From: Incurvaria masculella
Lineage: Eukaryota > Arthropoda > Insecta > Lepidoptera > Incurvariidae
Assembly (NCBI GenBank): GCA_946894095.1
Contig: OX335653.1
Coordinates: 2,175,001 to 2,239,000 of the forward strand
Reading direction: 5' to 3'
DNA: 64,000 nucleotides
The notes beneath the pieces were generated by a model. That model made no database searches. It was not told the origin of the DNA and worked only from the letters and a program-made list of their open reading frames with translations. Below are positions 57,101 to 63,695 of the stretch, piece by piece (within the stretch, counting starts at the first letter, position 1; each line of letters begins with the position of its first letter). Both the position numbers and the translations under genes were made by a program.

Positions 57101-60100
57101 TTGTTAGATTTTTGACTGCAGCGGTCGTGGTTTACTCTTAGCTATAAGTAGTTTCGTAATTAAAATTTTCGTAAATCTTACCAAATCATACACTATGCAC
57201 ATTTTCTTTTTTGTGGACATGTTGCATCTTCCTCATCACGGAGCCTGTCTTTTTCTTTGAAACAGAGAAGGTCCCAGAGCGCAACAGAAGTTTTGTACCG
57301 TGCCCGCAAATGAGTTAGTCCCACCGGGTTGGGCCACCAGTATTAAAGTTTTTTTTTTTTTTTTATGTTAAGCGCGGCATATGGCGTACGCCAGGACATC
57401 CTAAGGTGCCCGACGACGCCCATGGGATTTCGAATTTACAGGGGGGCTGCGAAAACCATGCCGGCCGGCCAGGTGCTTCTTCACACCATGTTTGAAGGAC
57501 CCCAGGTTGTACTTTGGGGGAAATACATCGGAAGGGAGTTCATTCCATAGTTTTCCGACCCTATAGATGAAGGATCTAGAAGATCGGTGGGTTCTTATTT
57601 TTGGAATGTCGACTGTGAATGTGTGCATTTTCTCCCTGTTCCGCGTTGACCGAAGGTAGAAAGGGGACGGAGGAACAGCGTTATGCAGCTCCGACGAGCA
57701 TTCTCCGTGGTAAAGACGATAGAAGACAGAGAGAGACCCTACATCCCTTCTGAGTTGGAGGGTCTCCAAATTTAGGGATACCTCGGGGTCGTCGACTAGA
57801 CGCACGGCCCGACGCTGTATCGAGTCCAGAGAGCCAAGCAGGTGTTTAGCTGAGCCGTCCCACAAATGCGAACAGTACTCCACGCAAGACCTTATCTGCG
57901 CCTTGTAAAGAAGCAGTTTTTGGTCAGGCGTGAAGTACTGACGCACCCTGTTGAGGACTCCCAGCTTTTTTGAGGCGAGCTTGGCTTTATCCTCGATATG
58001 GCGTCCGAAATTAAGGTCATGCGTCAGGTCGACCCCAAGAATGCCTATGTGGTCGTCAATATGCAGAGTTGTTCCCTGAAAGGTCGGAGCTACGCTGAAC
58101 GGAGTACGCTTCGCACTGAATACGCACGCCTGTGTTTTGCTCGCGTTAAACTCAACGAGGTTCTGGAGACCCCACTCGGAAACTTTTTCCAGGGTCTCTT
58201 CGAGTCTAACAACGAGACGCCGCCTATTTTCTTCCACTTCAGCCCGGCTAGCGGTCTGGTGACTGGCGTACCTGGCTAGCACTGTGCTGTCGTCTGCGTA
58301 GCAAGCAATGTCCCCCAAGTTGAGCATATCATTAATTTGCAGCAGAAAAAGAGTTGGGGACAGCACAGAGCCCTGCGGCACACCGGCATTCACAGACATG
58401 GCTTTGGAACAGCAACCGTCAATCAAGACTTTTATGCTGCGGCCATGCAGGAAGTCGGCGATCCAGTCACACAGCTCGGGTGGAAGGCCATAAGAGGGCA
58501 GCTTGGAAATCAGTGCCTTGTGCCAGACCCGGTCAAATGCTTTCGCAATATCCAGGCCGATAGCCATACCTTCGCCATGATTTTCGAGCGCATCACCCAT
58601 CTCATGTGAGACGTATACTAGGAGATCCCCAGCAGATCGATTCGGACGGAAGCCGTATTGATGATCGCTGAGAAGATCATTGCTCTCTAGATACTTCATC
58701 AACTGAGAGTTAATGATGCGCTCCATCACTTTGCAGAGAAGAGAGGTAATGGCAATGGGTCGGTAGTTGGCCGGGTCTGATCGATCGCCTTTTTTAGGCA
58801 CGGGCTGAACGTTAGCCGATTTCCAAGCAGCTGGCACACATCCAGTGGAATACGATAGGCGGTAAAGGCGGGTTAGGACAGGGGCTAGTTCTGGAGCACA
58901 TTTCTTCAACACCAATGCAGGAATACCATCAGGGCCACTCGCTTTCCTGGAGTCTAGGGCCGAAAGCTCACGCCGTACGGCTCTCTGGCGGAATTGAACG
59001 CTTGGCATAGAGAATTCGCACCCAGGAACAGCAGGCGGAATGGAGCAGCCATCATCCAGGCGAGAGTTCGCCGCAAAGATGCCCGCGAGAAGGTCGGCCT
59101 TCTCTTTGGCGGAATAAGCGAGTGATCCGTCAGGCTGCCGCAATGGTGGAAGTGAGGAGCGGCAGAAATTTGCTTCGACAGATTTGGCAAGGGACCAGAA
59201 TTGACGGCTCCCAGTAGGGTGGCTGATCAGCTTCTCGCCAATTCTGCCGATATGCTCGAACTTCGCTCTGGCAATTGTTCTCTTACTGGATCTGGAGGCT
59301 AAGTTAAGGGCCTGTTTCAGTGCTTTTGTATCCGGGTCACGTCGTGTTCGCGCACGGAACCATGCACGGTGGGCCGCGTTCTTACTAGAACAAGCGACTG
59401 CGCATTCCGCGTTGAACCATGGCTGGCTTTTACCACCGAGGGATTTGGTGGAGCAGGGAATAAAAAGTTCCATAGCTCCCTGGATCACCTCGGAAACGGT
59501 ATTCGCACAGCTCGACGGATCCATAGCGCTGAAACAGAATTGCCTCCAAGGGAAGGAGGAGAAGTGTTCTCGCATTCCGTCCCAATCTGCCGACTCGTAA
59601 TGCCACACCAGTCGCGTGCCGGCCGCACGTTTCTCAGTCTGGGTGTGTGGCACAGTTGACCTCACCAGGCAGTGGTCAGATGACCCCAGGGGGGCAAGCA
59701 CCGACACTTTGTACCCGGTGGGTTTGGTGGTCAGCAGAAGATCCAGTAAGGAGGACGCGTCACCTGCTCGATCTGGGATACGCGTATGTTGCGTCACCAA
59801 TTGAGTCAGATTGTGCGCCAGAGCGAAGTTGCGCACAGCCCTACCAGCAAAGTCAGTCTTTTCGGAGCCTAGCCACAGCGCATGGTGCGCGTTAAAATCT
59901 CCCAGAAAGACCAACTCTGCTGAGGGGAACCTCGCCTGTGCGTCGTCTGCCGCTTTGCTCAGGTACTCCAGAAGTCGAGTAAGCTCCCTGTCCCCGTTAT
60001 GCGGTCTGTACAAGCACGCGTACAGCCGCGTGTCCGTCCCCATGTCAACGTGGACCCAAAGTACGGAGTGTTCGGGGTCCTCCATGCAATGAAGACGGCG

Positions 60101-63088
60101 ACCGCAAATATCAGACCTGACGAACAGGCACACCCCGGCCTTTGGACGGAAAGATTCTTCCAAGGTAAAGCCAGGATAGTGCAGGTACGACGTGTCGGCA
60201 GGTCGTGATATTTGTGTCTCCGTAAGGAAGAGCATGGCCGGCTTCATCTGCTCCAGGTGCAGGTGCACGGCATTCAAATTGGTGTGCAGCCCCCGTATGT
60301 TCGCAAAATCTGCGCGAAAGGTGCCGGGGTTGTGCACCGCTGAATTAACGTTCTTCCTTTTTATTTGTGTTTTCATTGTTGGTGTTGGTGTGAGGTTGCA
60401 CAGAGGACTAGTAACGCAGATTTGTGGTCAAAGCGCAACTCTGTGGCTTCGTCACTATCTGCCTGGGATGGTGAGTTGCCGACACGATGGACGGAAGGGC
60501 CCCCGGTCCCCCCCGGAAGTGGCCGCCGGGACCCCGGCAGTCCGGTCACCAACCGGCACGACGGACCACTCCGAGATTATGCGCCGAGTGATGGTGCAGC
60601 CTTCTGTGATGGTTAGGCACAGACCGGGCCCTGAACTACTCGGCGGGCGGGCAGCGGGCACCCGTTTCACCGGGTCTCCCTGGCCATCGTGTCGATCACT
60701 TACTCCCAAGCAGTGATTAGGCTTTAGAGTCACTGGACCACTCCTCTTCGTCGCTAAGTCCCCCTTGCTACTGGGTCCTCGGGATCCACGCCGGAACACA
60801 GCGAACTGCTTGGCGGCGTGACTTATCACCGAGTGTGGTGGCGTACCCAGTCGACCTTGCGGTCTACCACACGCTGGATCCCTTAGTCGCCTCTTACGAC
60901 ATGCACGGGAAGACATGCAGTGGGCCCATTTGTATTCTTTTAACGTGCCGGTACCCACACGGCATAAAAAAGTTGCAATAATACAATGACTGTGTCTTGC
61001 GTGTCGTTACCTTCAGGGAAGAGTTCCTTCACGAGCGCGTTGGAGGCGGCGTGCATGCACGCGGCGACGCGCGGCGGCAGCGCGTCCGAGTTCTTCTCAA
61101 CGAAGCCGCTAGCGTCATACGTCACCGTGCCCGCGTAGTGGTGCAGCCTGTGATGAAACAACTCACTTTGTTTCACACCTAGCTTCAAATGATAGCTTAA
61201 CACATAATCGGTATGGGTTAGCTGTGGTTCGTTACAGAAGGTTTCGCCTTATTTGCAAATTTTGCATTTCTGTAAATTTACTGAATTGGATAGATGTTTT
61301 TTCATATTTCATTTCATTTTCATTAAATTTTTATTCATCATTTTGATATTTTGCGTGCACTTAGATACGTCAAATATAATAAATACTACCAGTGTCAGCT
61401 GTAGATAGGCTTAAATAAAAAGATATATAATCCAAAACCAAATATTAAAAAGAAATAAAAAAAAAACAAACACATTAATTTGCGTTCTTAGTTAGCTCTC
61501 CATCCTTGTAAATATGTCCTTGGGTTTGGCACGTCCTGATAGGTACTAAATTACATGAACCATAAGAGAACCATAAATTGTGCATACTATGGGAATCAAG
61601 GCCACTCTTGTGCGCTTGGACGGCGCGCGTTTGTCAAGTCAGCTGCCACCCATACAAACCCTCCAATAAGTCTGCAACTATGTTTGTATGTGGTATTTGT
61701 GTTCAAGTTCGGTTGGTAGTTCTTGAAAATTGGAGACAGCGGGTCTTATCGTAGGCACTCTAGATGGTACAAATCTTTTTTGATCTGAGACAGCAAGGGT
61801 GAAAGCTTAAGACTGTATGTGCTGTAGTGGGTTTGGCGTCGGCTGTATCGGGTAGTAGTTACAAAACACAGTATACATACTGGAAATGTGACGGTGGGAT
61901 AGTGATGAGGTGCTGGTGGCCGGCGCGGCACTGCTGCAGCCGCTGAAGGAACAGCGCGTCGCCGGCGCCGCGCGAAGCGCACTCGCTCACGATGCTCAGC
62001 ACGCCGTGCCCCGGCTGCCGGACGGGAAGGTATTTTGTTTGTTTTAACTCCCATTAGTCACATCTCCGAAGCTCTTTAAGATGCTACCAGGGAACAATTG
62101 ACTTCGAAAAGAGCTTAGGCCCTTCATAACCCGCCGTAATCAATCCGTGAGACAAAAGAAGACCCAGGCGAAATGTCGGCCTTCAGTTAAAAAGACAAAA
62201 AGCCGCAGAATACGCCAAGATGTTTGAATGTTCAATCTTTGCAGTCAATGTCCACAACGTAGATAAAGCGTTAAATCAATCGATGTAGGTATAATCCTAA
62301 ACACTGTAAGAGAATTCCAAATTACGGGTAAACAGCAGATGGCGACATTGGAACACGCAATACCCGTGAATTGTATGTTTTGCTGGTTCTGGTAAAGCCT
62401 TGCAGTATATTAATAGAGTAGTTCTTTTACAGGGCTGTTTCATTAAGCAGAGTGTCCTTGCTTCACGGTCGATTATAAACATGCATATCACATTCCTTGG
62501 AAAAAGCAACATACATGCTTAGTACGAAAAATTATATTTACTTCCTTTGCAGGGTTTCTTAACCTTTTTGTGGTTTTTAACTACTTTATATTTATTACCA
62601 CAGAAAAGCAAAGATGCGAACTAAATCAACGATCACACGCAGCATTTATTTTCATCATAGCAAACATGGACCCCCAGCACTGATGCCACGGACCCCCAAA
62701 GGGTCCATGGACCCCAGGTTAAGAAACCCTGTTCTAATCTGACAGCTGTCACAAAAAATTAACTAGATACCATATTTCGGTCAACCATACTGAATTCTAA
62801 CGTATTGAAATCCGACATCTGAAATGTCACGGAGCCGGGTTAAGCATCACCCACCGCCTCGATCAGCTCGCATATGGGCTCGTTGTCGAAGTACAGTATG
62901 GGCTGCCAGTCGACGCGCTCGCGCACGTACTCGTCCTGCTCGCGGCGAAGCGTCGCCGCCACGAGCGCCGCGTGCACGCGCTCGTTCGCGTAGTTGATCA
63001 GCAGCTGCTCGAGGGAGTTCACCGGCAGCGACTCGAAGCCGTACAGGTCGAGGATGCCCATCGTGTTGCGCTTGCCGTAGTTCTTCGG
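42045..63088 (-). CDS. Class I unconventional myosin gene, 3' part (Myo95E-like)
   Basis: Fourteen coding exons in consistent phase give 691 residues plus stop, counting one linker cassette. In order: relay-helix part of the motor (NSLEQLLINYANERV), lower 50K region and HYAGTVTYD strand, actin-binding/SH region, converter with YGRTKVFIRSPRT, three IQ-like motifs, linker, TH1 tail ending FEANFGQQ...RMDVLI. Class I myosins are single-headed actin motors whose TH1 domain binds acidic phospholipids and links membranes to actin. The TH1 wording (GHPFVGDYVRLR, VVFADVVNKVARSSGK) fits the insect group containing Drosophila Myo95E better than Myo1C (61F) or Myo1D (31DF), but this is from memory. P-loop and switch I lie beyond the window. 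Exons are GC-rich islands in AT-rich introns. Confidence 0.85.
42476..42868 (+). repeat. Dispersed repeat Q copy 2, intronic
   Basis: Match to 28585-28996, in the last myosin intron, antisense to the gene. Confidence 0.75.
43272..43402 (-). CDS. Myosin TH1 exon
   Basis: Acceptor GTGTGGTTGCAG, donor CGA|GTGAGT, 43 codons plus two bases. Encodes GSRRKGDLVLQTCHVLEMAT, LFLVVQNAVGKPPHVNISN. Fits the K-G-D...H-V-x-E-x-x-T-K segment. Confidence 0.92.
43437..43725 (+). pseudogene. LINE 3'-ORF fragment with (ATT)n tail
   Basis: Matches the C-terminal coding end of the 57.4-60.4 kb LINE (ACTCTCCAAGTCCGAAGGGA, GAGCTGCATAACGTTGTCCC, ATGGAATCGACTCCATGCCG) and ends in a short ATT microsatellite. Frame broken. 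Antisense to the myosin gene. Confidence 0.7.
43800..43960 (-). pseudogene. LINE ORF tail remnant
   Basis: Minus-strand frame FLSNSVVEDWNKLPEEVISA then SVNSFKNNLDNHV, ending in an A/T-rich tail. It lies 25 bp from a myosin exon and on the gene's own strand. Confidence 0.7.
43985..44071 (-). CDS. Myosin TH1 exon, acidic/Cys-containing insert
   Basis: Acceptor CTGTCGTTGCAG, donor GGG|GTAAGT, 29 codons, phase 0-0. Encodes CPLLEAEEAELTSQCSSRDA then ADTTGCLFG. This is a loop between TH1 strands that is short or absent in relatives. Because the exon is phase-symmetric it could be skipped. Confidence 0.7.
44511..44663 (-). CDS. Myosin TH1 exon
   Basis: Acceptor TACGTGCGCAG, donor GCC|GTGAGT, 51 codons, phase 0-0. 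Encodes LCPALVVVSTGALLVLDARS, AIYRLSLSPYADDVVVVHVR. These are hallmark TH1 strands (usual V-L-S-T-x-x-L-L-L-L-D...I-Y-R-x-S-L-S-P). Confidence 0.92.
45104..45254 (-). CDS. Myosin TH1 exon
   Basis: Acceptor GTGTGGCAG, donor AAG|GTGGAT. Encodes VGHPFVGDYVRLRASAQW and DHYVVFADVVNKVARSSGK, core TH1 strands involved in membrane binding. The short insert TPPSAAS sits where relatives have one to three residues. Confidence 0.92.
45343..45527. mobile_element. Inverted-repeat element O copy 2
   Basis: TTGAAAAATGTTACGGCTTT and AAAGCCGTAACATTTTTCAA are exact inverted termini. The centre has CGACGTTTCCGAGCTGATCG and a GTGGTCGTGGCCGTGGCC minirepeat. Intronic. Confidence 0.8.
45893..46330 (+). repeat. Dispersed lepidopteran-type repeat (TATTATAAATGTGAAAGT)
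   Basis: Starts CTAATATTATAAATGTGAAA then CTGTTGCGTTTTCACTCC, GCTGAACCAATTTTGATGAA, TTAGAGATAG and CCCGAGCGGAGCC. A sequence of this type is, to my recollection, widespread in moth and butterfly genomes. The class is uncertain. Confidence 0.5.
46399..46505 (-). CDS. Myosin exon: start of TH1 region
   Basis: Acceptor CATCTTTACAG, donor GGAG|GTAAGT, 35 codons plus two bases. Encodes CSKYRLNFDQTARNRMRE and KVTASILFKDRKQNYPR, the typical K-Y-R...R-N-R-M-R-E-K-V-T-A-S entry to the class I tail. Confidence 0.92.
46731..46772 (-). pseudogene. Truncated fifth linker cassette
   Basis: The first 42 bp of the exon (through CTGCCATCG) with an intact acceptor TGTGTGCAG, then unrelated sequence. If used, it would read ...CRLPS and meet TGA immediately. 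No donor. Confidence 0.8.
46812..46952 (-). CDS. Myosin linker exon cassette 4 (3'-most complete copy)
   Basis: Same exon. Its donor (GTCAGTACC at 46803-46811) faces the next constant exon at 46399-46505 across a 306-nt intron, so this copy or any upstream copy can join to it in phase. Confidence 0.72.
46992..47132 (-). CDS. Myosin linker exon cassette 3
   Basis: Same exon, intact splice sites and frame. Differs from its neighbours by isolated synonymous changes only (the CTG/TTG and TGC/TGT positions vary among the copies). Confidence 0.7.
47172..47312 (-). CDS. Myosin linker exon cassette 2
   Basis: Same 141-bp exon with its own acceptor (TAATGTGTGCAG) and donor (CGG|GTCAGT). Starts RSRYLEL. 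Separated from cassette 1 by only 39 nt, which contain an in-frame TAG. Confidence 0.7.
47352..47492 (-). CDS. Myosin linker exon cassette 1 (5'-most copy)
   Basis: 141 bp, 47 codons, phase 0-0. Acceptor TTATGTGTGCAG, donor CGG|GTCAGT. Encodes RRRYLELLWCRLPSSHMS, PLCGVWPPLPWPRLL and STDRLLRHIHHRWR, leading into CSKYRLNFD of the next constant exon. The pattern L-P...S-P-L-C...W-P...I-H-H-R-W-R fits the post-IQ linker of this myosin group. Codon 2 is CGT (Arg), whereas the other copies have AGT (Ser). Confidence 0.8.
47511..48203. other. Myosin intron, no further exon recognised
   Basis: Between cassette 1 and the IQ3 exon. No repeats were identified. The phase 0 exits and entries on both sides need no additional exon. 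Confidence 0.4.
48204..48290 (-). CDS. Myosin neck exon: IQ motif 3
   Basis: Acceptor TGTTATCAACAG, donor ATG|GTGAGC, 29 codons, phase 0-0. Encodes MRRRIMSMQQENRAMWAV then TTIQKHYVQWM, a clear I-Q-x-x-x-R/H-like site. An alternative acceptor 12 bp upstream (GAATGCGAG) keeps the frame and would add CYQQ. Confidence 0.75.
48303..50009. other. Myosin intron with a tRNA-like SINE head
   Basis: 48807-48887 read on the minus strand has TGGTCTCAACGGCGGAATGC and CTAGTTCGAACCTGC at A/B-box spacing, a SINE-type head rather than a foldable tRNA. Frames at 49157-49480 and 49332-49727 have no recognised domain. Confidence 0.4.
50010..50159 (-). CDS. Myosin neck exon: IQ motifs 1 and 2
   Basis: Acceptor CACTGGGGCCAG, donor GCG|GTGAGT, exactly 50 codons, phase 0-0. 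Starts VFELEALRSARV directly after the converter. Two IQ-like light-chain sites follow: ALVGGVQRAWRRHRAREL (weak IQ) and AQCIIARAWRRHA. Confidence 0.88.
50437..50670 (+). repeat. Dispersed repeat (CTAGCTGAGGTACCCGGCTC), left part
   Basis: A start of the kind CTAGCTGA-CCCGGC. The matching far end (CAGCTTTATTATATTAGTATA) lies at 52500-52530, so a single element appears to be split by later insertions between 50.7 and 52.4 kb. Confidence 0.4.
50735..50905 (-). mobile_element. SINE family A fragment
   Basis: Reverse, diverged: CATGGACGGAAAACATGG, TTCACAGTGCGATGGTACG, CTCGAGCGGGATTCACCC. Confidence 0.5.
51335..51785 (+). pseudogene. LINE 3'-ORF fragment (~135 codons open)
   Basis: Encodes RAVRLVDDPKVSLNLETLQL, SLDVFYRLYHGECPSELH and FTVDIPKIRTHRSS, near identical to the C-terminal end of the intact LINE at 57.4-60.4 kb. 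It then loses frame after PPKSPG. 5'-truncated copy, antisense to myosin. Confidence 0.85.
51950..52395. other. GC-rich block of unknown nature
   Basis: GC- and CpG-richer than its surroundings, with motifs GCGCGCTCGCGCGTGG, CACCGCCGCCGTCTCGG and a 103-codon plus-strand frame (51910-52221). No recognised product. It might be a retrogene fragment or part of an unknown element. Confidence 0.3.
52574..52741. mobile_element. PIF/Harbinger-like MITE (168 bp)
   Basis: GGCTGAGATAAATAGTC and GACTATTTATCTCAGCC are exact inverted ends, flanked on both sides by TTA, the expected 3-bp Harbinger target. The interior has a second inverted pair (TACTTTGTGACGTCA/TGACGTCACAAAGT). Confidence 0.85.
52960..53665 (+). 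repeat. Degenerate minisatellite, ~45-60-bp unit
   Basis: The unit is like TGTGTGCCTGTTGAAAAATA then CTCTTTCTTTGCGGTCTTCA. About eight units occur in 52960-53290 and two to three in 53545-53665, immediately beside the myosin converter exon. Frames of 67-105 codons on the plus strand come from this repetition. Confidence 0.75.
53688..53946 (-). CDS. Myosin motor exon: converter, with Ala/Pro/Gly-rich insert
   Basis: Acceptor GTCCTCGACAG, donor ACG|GTGAGC, 86 codons plus one base. Encodes IMEMLALRRAGHCEAMC, a low-complexity run (APAAPAAPAPTAPGPGPRG), then GAEFTYGRTKVFIRSPRT, the converter/lever-arm start conserved in class I myosins. Confidence 0.92.
54050..54465 (+). mobile_element. SINE family A, full length
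   Basis: Head CAGCTCGTGGTCTAGGGGC then GGTTTCAAATCATCGCC, complete body, tail TTAGCCACCCATGTCAGG. Same sub-family head as the copy at 19903. Intronic, antisense to myosin. Confidence 0.8.
54592..54778 (-). CDS. Myosin motor exon: SH/actin-binding region, diverged
   Basis: Acceptor CAATTGCGCAG, donor AGGG|GTGGGT, 61 codons plus split codons. Encodes SLGRRQRVGVGALARRLRAG, PRLVRCLRADD and FDAPLVRHQVRMQ. The position is fixed by the R-C-x-x-x-D/N and F-D-x-x-L-V-R-H-Q-V landmarks, but the usual T-Q-F-x-x-S-L core is heavily changed. Confidence 0.85.
54951..55326. repeat. Large near-perfect palindrome (~376 bp)
   Basis: The left arm begins TATTGTAGCGTAAGCTACAT and the right arm ends ATGTAGCTTACGCTACAATA. 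Arms of about 165-185 bp pair along almost their whole length (ACTTAATTTAGTGAATATAC, AGCTATGTTTCTTTACGTGC). The centre reads TAAATTGGTGACCCGTGATC then ACGTCGGGGTCACCAATTTA. Strong cruciform/foldback potential. See findings for a possible LTR origin. Confidence 0.9.
55630..55865 (-). repeat. Dispersed repeat family B, intronic
   Basis: Eroded copy: GGGTTACCCAAAGGGTGCC, CGTCGTCCGTCCGGCTGTCAC, GTTTGACTCGCTTGGCCGG. Confidence 0.7.
56190..56875 (-). pseudogene. RTE-type LINE, 5'-truncated, 215 codons open
   Basis: Minus-strand frame with QVEEYVYLGQILRLG, LPVMTYGCETWTLT, KLKWQWAGHVSRRDDDRW and GRPPARWEDDIK: the C-terminal end of an RTE-type endonuclease/reverse transcriptase. It ends in a short (ACTG)n array at 56188-56214, as RTE elements often do. 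It is truncated at its 5' side, where it joins MITE E at about 56875. Confidence 0.85.
56876..57345 (-). mobile_element. MITE family E, interrupted
   Basis: Reverse copy: GGTTGGGCCACC at the high end, CATGTCCACAAA, then CATTGTGAAATTGTGTTTGG and CAAATAAAGCAATTTCGAGC, where it is cut by the RTE insertion. Its outer end abuts the poly(A) of the LINE at 57349. Confidence 0.75.
57349..60958 (-). mobile_element. Near-complete non-LTR retrotransposon in a myosin intron
   Basis: From the 5' region (GTGGGTACCGGCACGTTAAA at 60935-60958, then CATGTCGTAAGAGGCGACTA) through one long intact ORF to a poly(A) run (T16 on plus, 57349-57364). Inserted in the same orientation as the host gene. No target-site duplication could be delimited by eye. 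Confidence 0.85.
57401..60376 (-). CDS. LINE endonuclease/reverse transcriptase polyprotein, intact 991 codons
   Basis: An APE-type endonuclease occupies about residues 20-245 (NIRGLHTN, FLTETQIS, LGDFNAHHALW, GSSDHCLV). The reverse transcriptase occupies about residues 480-760 (SGPDGIPALVLKK, NYRPIAITSLLCKVMERI, LDIAKAFDRVWH, GVPQGSVLSPTLF, catalytic YADD near 693-696). A C-terminal segment with RVGKLWNELPSDVFPP follows. It is a Jockey/CR1-type non-LTR retrotransposon by architecture; the clade is not certain. It copies its own RNA by target-primed reverse transcription. No stops or frameshifts, so it may be recent or active. Truncated relatives lie at 7.5, 43.4 and 51.3 kb. Confidence 0.92.
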   Translation of the reverse strand: MKTQIKRKNVNSAVHNPGTFRADFANIRGLHTNLNAVHLHLEQMKPAMLFLTETQISRPADTSYLHYPGFTLEESFRPKAGVCLFVRSDICGRRLHCMEDPEHSVLWVHVDMGTDTRLYACLYRPHNGDRELTRLLEYLSKAADDAQARFPSAELVFLGDFNAHHALWLGSEKTDFAGRAVRNFALAHNLTQLVTQHTRIPDRAGDASSLLDLLLTTKPTGYKVSVLAPLGSSDHCLVRSTVPHTQTEKRAAGTRLVWHYESADWDGMREHFSSFPWRQFCFSAMDPSSCANTVSEVIQGAMELFIPCSTKSLGGKSQPWFNAECAVACSSKNAAHRAWFRARTRRDPDTKALKQALNLASRSSKRTIARAKFEHIGRIGEKLISHPTGSRQFWSLAKSVEANFCRSSLPPLRQPDGSLAYSAKEKADLLAGIFAANSRLDDGCSIPPAVPGCEFSMPSVQFRQRAVRRELSALDSRKASGPDGIPALVLKKCAPELAPVLTRLYRLSYSTGCVPAAWKSANVQPVPKKGDRSDPANYRPIAITSLLCKVMERIINSQLMKYLESNDLLSDHQYGFRPNRSAGDLLVYVSHEMGDALENHGEGMAIGLDIAKAFDRVWHKALISKLPSYGLPPELCDWIADFLHGRSIKVLIDGCCSKAMSVNAGVPQGSVLSPTLFLLQINDMLNLGDIACYADDSTVLARYASHQTASRAEVEENRRRLVVRLEETLEKVSEWGLQNLVEFNASKTQACVFSAKRTPFSVAPTFQGTTLHIDDHIGILGVDLTHDLNFGRHIEDKAKLASKKLGVLNRVRQYFTPDQKLLLYKAQIRSCVEYCSHLWDGSAKHLLGSLDSIQRRAVRLVDDPEVSLNLETLQLRRDVGSLSVFYRLYHGECSSELHNAVPPSPFYLRSTRNREKMHTFTVDIPKIRTHRSSRSFIYRVGKLWNELPSDVFPPKYNLGSFKHGVKKHLAGRHGFRSPPVNSKSHGRRRAP
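61011..61147 (-). CDS. Myosin motor exon: HYAG strand
   Basis: Acceptor TTTCATCACAG, donor GAAG|GTAACG. Encodes LHHYAGTVTYDASGFVEKNS and DALPPRVAACMHAASNALV. Matches the invariant H-Y-A-G-x-V-x-Y...G-F-x-x-K-N-x-D myosin motif. Confidence 0.9.
61148..61880. other. Myosin intron with dispersed repeat P
   Basis: 61615-61800 is a family P copy (TTGTCAAGTCAGCTGCC, GTCTGCAACTATG, GGAGACAGCGGGTC). The remainder is AT-rich with nothing recognised. Confidence 0.5.
61881..62014 (-). CDS. Myosin motor exon: lower 50K
   Basis: Acceptor CCCGTCCGGCAG, donor CCA|GTATGT, 44 codons plus two bases. Encodes PGHGVLSIVSECASRGAGDA then FLQRLQQCRAGHQHL and PPSHF, the loop and helix after relay (usual x-P-G-I-L-S-I-L-D-E-E-C). 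Confidence 0.85.
62285..62545 (+). repeat. Dispersed repeat family H, intronic
   Basis: TAAGAGAATTCCAAATTACG, GTTTTGCTGGTTCTGG, CTTGCTTCACGGTCGATTAT, matching 15008, 17600 and 19130. Confidence 0.65.
62550..62731. mobile_element. hAT-type MITE (182 bp), intronic
   Basis: CAGGGTTTCTTAACC and GGTTAAGAAACCCTG are exact inverted ends of hAT style. The interior has GGACCCCCA and GGGTCCATGG. No clear 8-bp duplication remains. Confidence 0.75.
62855..63088 (-). CDS. Myosin motor exon: relay helix region
   Basis: Acceptor GAAAGTTTCAG, donor GCG|GTGGGT, 78 codons, phase 0-0. Encodes GILDLYGFESLPVNSLEQ, INYANERVHAAL and QDEYVRERVDWQPILYF. These match the switch II to relay helix signature of myosins (usual form D-I-Y-G-F-E...N-S-F-E-Q...I-N-Y-x-N-E-x-L). 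Differences from consensus such as N-S-L-E-Q are conservative. Confidence 0.9.
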
Positions 63089-63114
63089 CTGAAACTTTCA
63101 TGCACAATTATAAC

Positions 63115-63420
63115 AATTTGTTTATTTATTTATTTATAAGTTTTAGACAGGCAGCATATGCTGGATGCGTCTAAATCCAGTGTTTAACTTGATAAATTTA
63201 GTTGCTAAGTGGTTTTTTTTCTTTATATTACATTTTGTTTGACATGGTTATCTCGTCGATTTTTTAATTGGTTGGTGGTCGTAGCGTTAATCACATCTTC
63301 TGGGAGTTTATTCCATGCCTCTACTACTCGGTTGGATATGTAGTTTTTGCGAGTATTTGTTCTAGAGGCCGTGACTCGCAGTTTCATGTTGTGCCCTCAT
63401 GCTTTCCCTCTGACACGTAA
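63115..63420 (-). pseudogene. LINE ORF tail remnant
   Basis: Minus-strand frame ASRTNTRKNYISNRVVEAWN then KLPEDVINATTTNQLKNRRD, ending in an (AAAT)n-like tail at 63117-63137. Same tail type as 11315 and 43800. It sits just upstream of the first myosin exon in the window. Confidence 0.7.
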
Positions 63421-63464
63421 ATCTACTTCAACTGTTTGACACAGGCGTTAGGCTTTGCTTTGAG

Positions 63465-63695
63465 AGGCTCATAATACAGGGCGAAGGCTTCCTTTTCATC
63501 CGAGAAATATGGGTTCGATCCCCGCTGTGTTCATGCACCACTTTCTCTTTCTGGGTTGGATAAGTGTATTTCGACACTCATGCGAGCTGGCTCCATGGTT
63601 CGAAATCCATTTAAAACTTCTGGTCTCCTTCCCTGGGGTTGGTATGGAATGAATGACGATCGAAGCGGCAATTAAAATTGTCCATGTTTTCCATC
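63465..63695 (+). mobile_element. SINE family A fragment
   Basis: Part of the head (TTCATCCGAGAAATATGGG, GGGTTCGATCCCCGC) and body (GGTTCGAAATCCATTTAAA, CGAAGCGGCAATTAAAATTG). It is followed at about 63698-63760 by a fragment of MITE family D. 63760-64000 shows nothing recognisable. Confidence 0.65.

Noticed and set aside
57998..60716. Numerous plus-strand frames of 60-174 codons
   Set aside because: They lie antisense to the intact LINE ORF and none has a recognisable domain.
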